Source: Apium graveolens
Taxonomy: Eukaryota; Streptophyta; Magnoliopsida; Apiales; Apiaceae
Assembly: GCF_009905375.1 (NCBI RefSeq)
Contig: NC_133657.1
Coordinates: 48,577,231 to 48,641,230, forward strand
DNA: 64,000 bases
Direction: 5' to 3'
The number at the start of each line of letters is the position of its first letter. The first letter of the stretch is position 1. The notes beneath the pieces are model-generated. The model was not told the DNA's origin. It saw only the letters and a list, made by a program, of their open reading frames with translations, and made no database searches. Below, piece after piece: positions 56,592-64,000 of this stretch. The position numbers and the translations under genes were made by a program.

Positions 56592-59290
56592 CTAAGAAAA
56601 CAAGTGAGGATACTTGGATCGCATTTCACTTTCCAATTCCCAAGTCGACTCTTCAACCTTGGGATTCCTCCACAAAACTCGCACTAAAGATACAGACTTA
56701 TTCCTAAGCACTCTTTCTTTCCTATCTAATATCTACACTGGTTGCTCTACAAAAGATAAATCTGGCTGAATCTCGATTGGCTCATATTCTATCACATGGT
56801 TCGAATCAAGCAAATAACGCTTTAACATTGACACATGGAACACATTGTGAATATGCTGCATGTGAGGTGGTAATGCTAACTCGTAAGCAACCTTTCCCAC
56901 CCGCCTCAAAATCTCGAAAGGGCCAACATAACGCGGACTCAGCTTTCCTTTATTCCCGAATCTTAATAAACCCTTCCAAGGGGAAACCTTCAATAACACT
57001 GCTTCACCAATTTCAAATTCCATATCCTTTCTGGCAGGATCATCATATTTGCGTTAACGATCTTGTGCCGCTATTAATCTTTTTCGAATGAGTTCTATTT
57101 TCTCTTTTGTCTGCTGGATCAATTCTGGACCCAAAATCTTTCTCTCACCGACTTCTTCCCAACATATTGGACATCTGCATTTTCTCCCGTACAAAACTTC
57201 GTAAGGCGGCATTCCAATACTGGTATGATAACTGTTGTTGTAGGAGAATTGAACCAATGGCAAATGTTCGTCCCAACTTCCTTCAAAATCTAGTGCACAT
57301 ACCCTTAACATATCTTCAATAGTTTGAATCGTTCTTTCACTTTGACCATCTGTTTGCGGATGATACGCGGTACTCATGTTCAGCTTCGTTCCGAGACAAT
57401 CTTGAAAACTTCTCCAAAATCTTGAATTAAATCGAGGATCTCGGTCTAAAACTATAGATACTGGAACTCCATGTCGTGTCACAATTTCCTTATGATATAA
57501 CCGAACCAATTTATCCATTGAAAATCTCTCGTTGATAGGAAGAAAATTCGCTGACTTCGTCAATATGTCAATAATAACCCAAATAGCATCATGATTTGCC
57601 CTGGTCCTTGGTATTCCAACTACGAAATCCATCGCTATATGCTCCCACTTCCATTCTGGAATGTCCAATGGCTGTATTAGTCCACTGGGCCTTTGATGTT
57701 CCGTTTTAACTCACTGGCACGTATAACATTTACTCACCCACTCAACAATCTCTTTCTTCATACTTGGCCACCAAAAGTTTTCTCTTAAATCTTCGTACAT
57801 TTTCGTACTTCCGGGATGAATTGAATATCTGGAGTTGTGAGCATCTCGAAGAATTTCATCTTTCAGCCCGGCTACATTGGGTATCCATATTCTGGAAGCA
57901 AATCTTAAGATTCCTTTATCATCCTTTTGACTCCCTAGCTCTTCTCTTGTCAAACTGTCTCATTCATGGCTCATTACTTCTTCCTGACATCTTCTTATCT
58001 TCTCTCATAGTTCTGGTTGAAAAGACATTGTACACAACACATCTGTAGACATACTTGGGGTACTGACTTCTATTTCAAGTTTCTCAAATTCCTTGATCAA
58101 TTCCTCAGATGAAGTGATCATGTTTAACCTTTCTTTTCTGCTCAGAGCGTCGGCCACCACATTTGCTTTACCTGAATGATAGTTAATGGTACAGTCGTAG
58201 TCCTTGATCAATTCGAGCCATATTCTATGTCTCATATTTAATTCCTTCTGGGTAAAGGTATACTTTAAACTCTTGTGGTCCGTGTAGATCTCGCACTTTT
58301 CCCATACAAACAATGCTTCCAAATATTTAATGCAAACACTATAGCTGCCAATTCCAAATCATGCGTCAGATACTTCTCTTCATGTGGTTTTAACTGTCTT
58401 GAAGCGTAGGCTATCACTTTGTCATGCTACATCAATACACATCCCAATCCTTTATAGATCACAAAGTTTCCTTGATCATCTGGTAAGACTAGCACTGGTG
58501 AAGATACTAATCTATCCTTTAATTCTTGGAAACTTTCCTCGCAGTTCTCGTCCCATTCAAATTTCTGGTTCTTCCTGGTGAGCTTTATCAACGGCGTAGC
58601 TATCTTCGCAAAATCTTGCACGAATCTTCTGTAGTAACCTGCCAATCCCATGAAACTTCTTTCTTCTGTTGGTGTCTTTGGTCTCTCCCAGTTGATTATG
58701 GCTTCAATCTTTGCTGGATCCACTTCCACTCCTTTATTGCTAATCACGTGCCCAAGAAATCGTACTTCTTTTAACCAAAATTCACACTTGGAAAACTTTG
58801 CGTACAATTTTTCCCGTCGCATTATTTCCAGAACTATCCTTAAATACTCTGCATGCTCTTCTTCTGTCTTGGATTATATCAAAATGTCATCTACGAACAC
58901 GATCACAAATTTATCCAAATACTTCTTGAATACTCGATTCATCAGATCCATGAAAGCTGTTGGTGTATTGGTTAATCCAAATGCCATCACTAGAAACTCA
59001 TAATGCCCATATCTAGTTCTGAATGCGGTCTTCGGAATGTCTTCTGGCTTGATCTTCAGTTGATGATATCCAGATCTTAAATCTATCTTAGAAAACCATA
59101 CAATGCCTCTCAATTGGTCAAACAAATCATCGATCCTTGGTAACGGATACTTGTTCTTAATAGTCAGCTTATTCAGTTCTCGATAGTCAATACACAGTCG
59201 CATACTCCCGTCCTTCTTCTTGACAAACAGTAATGGTGCACCCCATGGGGATACACTGGGTCTTATAACTCTTTTCTCTAGAAGATCTTG
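56592..59290 (-). pseudogene. Chromovirus B pol: reverse transcriptase, RNase H, integrase, chromodomain
   Basis: From 59290 down: [20 protein letters not shown], then [20 protein letters not shown] (59203) and the catalytic VFVDDIL near 58885; a stop follows in the next codons. Next [20 protein letters not shown] (58822-58750), RNase H with [12 protein letters not shown] and [16 protein letters not shown] (58005-58322) but its N-terminal part frameshifted near 58310; zinc finger ending KCYTCQ at 57711; integrase with [42 protein letters not shown] (57054-57668); and a chromodomain-like C-terminus (RKERVLRNKSVSLVRVLWRN, ESTWELESEMRSKYPHLFS) ending at 56592. It has fewer breaks than element A and so is younger. 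Stops near 58870, 57715, 57050 and 56755 are visible. Confidence 0.85.
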
Positions 59291-60396
59291 TGTAATATCC
59301 GGGATATTGTGTGCAGTTATTTTTATCGATAAATGATTATTATGTGATTATTATGTGATTTTTGGTGAATTATTTGACGATTGGTGTTGTTATGTGGATG
59401 TTGATATGTGGTAAAGTATGTTAATTTTATTATGTCCAGAATATATATTAGATAACTAAGATATTTTTCTGGTAATTTTTAGACTGTCATATCATTTTAT
59501 ATTAATTTATGAACTTATTAATTATTTTTTGAATAATTACAAAATTATTTTATAAAGCCGGGAATCGTCCAACTTCAACCATTTTTACGTTTTCTTAACC
59601 CGAAACTTTTCCGAAAACTCCTTCCTAACCGAATCTGGTAATTCCGGACATTTTCCGTGTTTTGACTTTTTCAATCCGGATTACGGGTTGACCCGTGCGC
59701 GGCCCGGTGCAAAATTTTTGACACGGTAATCATTTCGGTGAATCAACAAAACCCGTATTCTTGAAAGACGGGATATTATTACATTATTTTCATATAAAGT
59801 GTTTCATAAAAAGTACGGTTACATTATTTTCATATAAAGTGTTTTATAAAAAGTCCGGTTTGGATAATTATCCAATACGGGTATTAATTCGGATCGTTTT
59901 GCAGTTACTTAACGGCTAAGTAACTAATTTATCGATCCAAAACGATCCAAAATGAACCAATATTCCATAAATATATATAGCCCTTTTATTATTTTATTTT
60001 ATTTGTATAATCATAATCGATCAGTAAAAATATCGAATTTACAGAGGAAAAACCCTAAAAACGTTACGTTCTTGAGAATCAAACGCACGAACGAAGGCGT
60101 TATCGAACTCTGATTCGGGCGTGCAATATATCAAAACGAAGCTCTTGAAAATACCTTTCTGAATCAACCATCCATTTTTGTGCAGAAATCAAGGTATTTT
60201 TCTGATTTAATTATTTTAATTCGAATTATTTATGGATTAAATTAGGAATTTTTGTTCTTGATATTTTTGATATGATTTGATGGTATAATCATATAGATCC
60301 TTTCTTCCTGGTCATTTTGGTATATTATATGTCAAAAACGGAGTTCAATAACATGCTCAAAATTGGGTTTGATTCTCGGATTGTTAAATCAGGGTT

Positions 60397-60401
60397 AATA
60401 A
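60397..60401. repeat. Target-site duplication AATAA of the solo LTR
   Basis: Repeated at 62077-62081. Confidence 0.8.
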
Positions 60402-62076
60402 TGTTGGATTTTTAACGCAGCGGGGGCATGGAAAACACTTTTACACATACAAAATCCAAATAAAAGCATATAAATCGTGAATAAAAATTCGAGGGATCGA
60501 ATCTAACCTTTTAATATAATTCGGAGACAATAATTAGAGATCCTTAGCAGTTGCTCCTCAAGTGTGAAGCACTCCACCGGTATACACCAAGAAAACGATG
60601 TTAAGGAGGAGGAAGAAGGTGGAGAGAATTGGGTTTTCCAAACTTTTTGGGTTTTCGGGTTTGATGTGGGTTAGAATAAAATAGGGTCTATAATAGTGTA
60701 TTTATAGGCAAAATTTTCAGCTGAAATTTTCCCATAAATATTATTATTATTATCCCATTTATTATTCTCATTAATAATTAAAACACCTTTTAATTATTAA
60801 TCCTTTTTCTAAACACTTTAGAAATAATTCTCTCTCTTGATTTAATTTCCAAAAATTAAATCCTTTAATTAATAATATTAAGAACTTTTCTTAATTAATT
60901 TATAATCAATTAAATCTCATTTAATCAATTATTAAATTTGCCAATTAATTATTTATTTCACAAATAAATAATTATTTAGCCATTATTAATTAATTCCTCC
61001 ACCATTAAATTATTCTCCTTTTATGGTGTGACCCTGTAGGTTCAATATTAAGCCGGTAGTAGAAATAAATAATAATAAAACTATTTTATCATTATTTATA
61101 TAAATTCTCTAATTTATTAAATATGATTAATTAATTAATCACATTTATTCTACATCGTGAGGGATACTTCTCAGCATATCGCGACTATCCGGATAATATG
61201 AATTCACTGCTTAGAATATCAAGAACCTATTCAGTGAATAGTTACCGTACAATAAACTCCTTCTACCCTACAATGTCCCGATTAAATACAAGGCATGGAT
61301 CTCGTGTCAAGCCTATCTAATTCAATCACTTGCTTACCATTTACTATGCTTAGTTCTATGCAAATTAGAAACTCCTTTCTAATTTCATTTACTCTGGCCA
61401 GCGATTCCTGAACTAGCATAAATGGATCAGCCTTGAACATTCGCTTCCTTCACTGGAAGGGATAGATCCTTTATTGATCATACACTATCTTCGTGTACAA
61501 ATTCCTATTCCCAGAAGAGCCCTAATAATTGTCCCTAGAGACTAAGAACTAAACCAAAGCATAGTTCAGTGTACACAAGATGACTATGATGACCTCAAGT
61601 CTAAGGATACTTGTACAACTATCACTAGGTGAACAACTGCTGACACGTGAGTGAACTCCATCAGTTGTTCAGCTGTGCGAGTCATGTTCAGTGAACTTAT
61701 TCTATAATAAGCACCTACATACTAGCTATAGTGTCACCACACAAATGTCTATGAGAACAGACATCCTTCATAATGAAGCAAACATAGTATGTACCGATCT
61801 TTGCGGATTATTAATTACAAGTTAGTAATCCTATGACCAGGAACTATTTAAGTTTAGAGTTATCATCTTTTTAGGTCTCACTATTATGATCTCATCATAA
61901 TCCATAAAAAGCTTTACTCCAAACTATCGTATATCTTATTTAAACACTTAAATAGATAGAGCCCGTAATAAAAACAAAACAAGTCTTTTATTAAAATCAA
62001 TGAAATCAAAACAGATTACATAAAGAGTTATTCCTAAATCCTAATACATGATTGGACTTAGGACATATTCCTTTCA
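60402..62076 (-). mobile_element. Copia-type solo LTR, 1675 bp
   Basis: Bounded by TG (TGTTGGATTTTTAACGC) and CA (ATTCCTTTCA) and flanked by AATAA at 60397-60401 and 62077-62081. Read on the - strand it starts TGAAAGGAATATGTCCTAAG and ends AAAAATCCAACA, and includes CAATAAAAGACTTGTTTT-type polyadenylation sequence, which favours - orientation. The stretch is AT-rich, with ATTATTATT around 60740-60760 and no coding frame. Confidence 0.85.
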
Positions 62077-63406
62077 AATAAGCGATGAATGTTCTTAATT
62101 GAGATTTAGGATTTTCTGATTCGGGGGTTATGGATTAGTTTTGATGATATAAAGAGTTTCCTGGCATCGTTTATATTCAATTCAAGTATTTATTTGTATG
62201 GAACGATACTCGGAAGTGGTTAGTCAAGGTGGTCGGATTTCTGACCGGTTTTAATGGAGATATCACCGGATTTTATATACGGACACAATCTGCGGTTGTT
62301 ATTGTAGTAATTGGATTTCTGTTAGGATGTTGATTGAAACCCAGTCGAAAGGAAGGCCAAATCGCGATGTTTTGACTGAGATCGGAGCCTCGCCGGAGCT
62401 GCCAAGTGTCGCCGGATTCTGGGTTTCAGCCGGTGGTTCTTGGCAGACGCGACCTGTTTCTTCCCAACTCGTTTGGGTTCTTTTCCGACCCGCCTTCGAT
62501 CCAATTTCCCTTAACTCTGTTTCTAAAAATCTGTTTCTACATATTTTTGTTTAAAAATTAATTCAAAATCCTATTTATAAATTCTAAAAATTCATTTTTA
62601 ATTCTAAAATTCATTTCAATTATTTATTAATTCCAAAAATAAATCTGATTTATTTTATTAATTAATTTTAATTATTTTAATTAATTTAATATTAATTTAA
62701 TATTAATTGATTAATTAATTTAATTAATTATTAGTTGATTTTAATTGATTTAATAATGGGATTTAATTATTTAATTGGATTTAAAAATTCCGAAAAATAG
62801 TTTCGAGCTTTAAAATATTATTTTAAATTATTTTCAAAGCTCGATAATTATTATAAAATTATTTTAAAGTCAGATTCGGGTGTTTGAACCCTATTATTTA
62901 ATTATAAAATGATTCGGAGTCCCGTTTTAATTCCGAAAAATGTTCAAAAATTCGTATTAAATACCTGGAAAATCATTTTGACCCTAAATCTTCTTTGAAA
63001 AATTATTTTGATCGAATATCTTGCGTGCTATGTTCTACGTGCTATCTGATTGATGTGTTATATGCCTATGTGGTTGTTGTTTGACGGTTTTTGCTATAAC
63101 TTTCAATCCATAAATCGGATTTGGGTAAAACGAAGGGTAGATAAAAGCTTATGACGTCTCTGTGACGATTAGAATGATATGAGATTGAGTATTGACAGAT
63201 ACTTGTGATGCCTAAAAGAGTAAGCGAGGCATAGAAAAGAAGGCCAGTGATCGGTAAATAGAACTGAAGTGTAGAAAAAGAAAGCAAGTGATCGATGAAT
63301 AGAAGCAAGGCATAGAAAAAGAAGGAAAGTGATGGAAAAGTAAAACTGTTAGATGGGTACAAGTAAAGTTGGAAATCATCGGTGATAAGGCAAGTACTTT
63401 TGAACT

Positions 63407-64000
63407 GTTAGATATATTTGATAATGTCATGACTAATATGATTTATATTTAGTTTTCAGATCTTACTTAAATAGGACAAATCAGTACTTAACTGAAATCA
63501 GCACTTATACTGAAATCAAAACTTAAGTTATCAGTACTTAAGGTTCAGGAGATATTTATCAGGAGATAATATCAGGACTTAAAGGAAATTTTCAGATAAG
63601 GAAGGCGGCTGATTGAAAGGAAAGAAGATCAAGATAAACGTAAGAAGAGATATGCATGAAGAAGGAATTCTATGAAGAATGTAATACTTGGAAGAAAAGA
63701 TATCTGATTGATATATTTTAGGAAGCAGAATTATATTCCATATCAATTAGCGATTATCTTATAACTGTGTAGTATATAAACACAGACATAGGGTTTACAC
63801 TATAAGTGTTATCATTATCGAGAATATTATTCATTATAACCCTATCAGCTCTCGTGATATTTGTTCATCACTGAGAGAGGACAGTTCCATATTATAACAG
63901 AGTTTATTGCATTGAATAAAGTCTATTTTTTGTTACTTGTGTTATTTGAATTCGATTTGATTGTGCTATACACTGTATTCAACCCCCTTCTACAGTGTGT
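63407..64000 (+). repeat. SIRE-type copia LTR, cut by window end
   Basis: It starts TGTTAGATATATTTGATAA at 63407. An array of ATCAGTACTTA-type words (about 63480-63580) precedes a TATA box (TATATAAA, 63773-63780). A polyadenylation signal GAATAAAG is near 63924. The final bases CAACCCCCTTCTACAGTG are the typical 3' end of a SIRE LTR, so the terminus lies just outside the window. Whether it is a solo LTR or the start of a full element cannot be seen. Confidence 0.8.

Larger units (their letters stand above)
53165..59290 (-). mobile_element. Ty3/gypsy chromovirus, Tekay/Del-like (element B), 3' part
   Basis: The 3' LTR (53165-56553) is followed on the right by pol in the - direction, from chromodomain back to reverse transcriptase at 59290. 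There gag, protease and the 5' LTR are missing because another LTR (from 59291) adjoins. The LTR ends resemble those of element A (TGACGCCCTCCAAACCCGG in + orientation), but the middle of the LTR differs, so it is a related but separate family. Confidence 0.85.
59291..63406 (+). repeat. LTR of chromovirus family A, + orientation, partial, with nested insertion
   Basis: It starts TGTAATATCCGGGATATTG at 59291 directly against the reverse transcriptase of element B, in opposite orientation. It matches the complement of the element A LTR (9780-13048) through 60401 and again from 62082, for example the segment around 63090-63160 equals the region near 3150-3220 read backwards. It is interrupted by a solo LTR (60402-62081 with duplication) and cut at 63406 by a SIRE-type LTR. 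The end (GGAGGGCGTCA) is not reached, so it may be a solo LTR or the start of a full element outside the window. Confidence 0.8.

Noticed and set aside
1..64000. Endogenous pararetrovirus or other viral insertion
   Set aside because: All reverse transcriptases are followed or preceded by integrase and LTRs in the order of copia or gypsy elements. No movement protein or coat protein motif was seen.
1..64000. tRNA genes suggested by TGGTATCAGAGC-type sequences
   Set aside because: At 17627 and 39619 these are retrotransposon primer-binding sites next to LTR ends, with no tRNA fold around them.

Overview
The window is a plant nuclear segment built almost entirely of nested transposable elements; I recognise no host gene. 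It is AT-rich, uses plant LTR-retrotransposon families (Ty1/copia of the SIRE/Maximus type, another copia family, Ty3/gypsy chromoviruses, an En/Spm-type CACTA transposon) and contains no RNA gene I could find. A eudicot is likely. The LTR of the SIRE-type element that runs off the right end looks like repeats I associate with the carrot/celery family (Apiaceae), but that is recollection, not a search, and should be held at low confidence.

Left two thirds (1-46324): a five-level nest, with four of the insertion boundaries checked by target-site duplications (TSDs) or LTR pairs. Level 0 is an old SIRE-like copia element on the + strand (pol fragments at 1-1171 and 40877-41866, 3' LTR at 44624-46324, 5' end outside the window). 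Level 1 is a copia solo LTR inserted in its reverse transcriptase (1172-40876, TSD ATACT). Level 2 is two separate elements inside that solo LTR, both on the - strand: a Tekay/Del-like chromovirus (1892-13048) and a decayed SIRE-type element called SIRE-2 here (13584-40648, TSD CATCC). Level 3 is a roughly 2 kb probable solo LTR in the env-like region of SIRE-2 (16176-30232). Level 4 is SIRE-1 (16313-28389, + strand, TSD ATATG), a complete element with two 1313-bp LTRs that differ by a single base that I could see, an uninterrupted gag-pol frame of about 1506 codons and a second 1130-codon frame in the env-like position. It is by far the youngest and most likely functional thing in the window.

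Right third (46325-64000): a short CACTA-like 3' remnant with GGTCGGT-type subterminal repeats, an LTR-like stretch with a 48-bp tandem repeat, and the 3' end of a copia element whose LTR belongs to the same family as the solo LTR at 1172. A CACTA transposon (from 49702, with a TNP2-type transposase pseudogene) has inserted in that LTR; a second chromovirus (from 53165, - strand) has inserted in the transposase; an LTR of the first chromovirus family (from 59291, + strand) abuts its reverse transcriptase and carries a copia solo LTR (60402-62076, TSD AATAA) and the start of another SIRE-type LTR (from 63407). The right-hand halves of the CACTA, the chromovirus and the LTRs lie beyond the window.

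The most interesting pattern is regulatory. Four SIRE-type LTRs each carry an array of a short motif peculiar to that element; in three of them a TATA box lies downstream of it. In both SIRE-1 and SIRE-2 the same motif is repeated again inside the element, immediately upstream of a second TATA box that precedes the env-like frame. This suggests that the env-like frame has its own U3-like internal promoter. The SIRE-1 env-like protein shows no signal peptide or clear membrane anchor but has a PKKRK nuclear-localisation-like motif and coiled coils, so the name 'envelope' is poorly supported.
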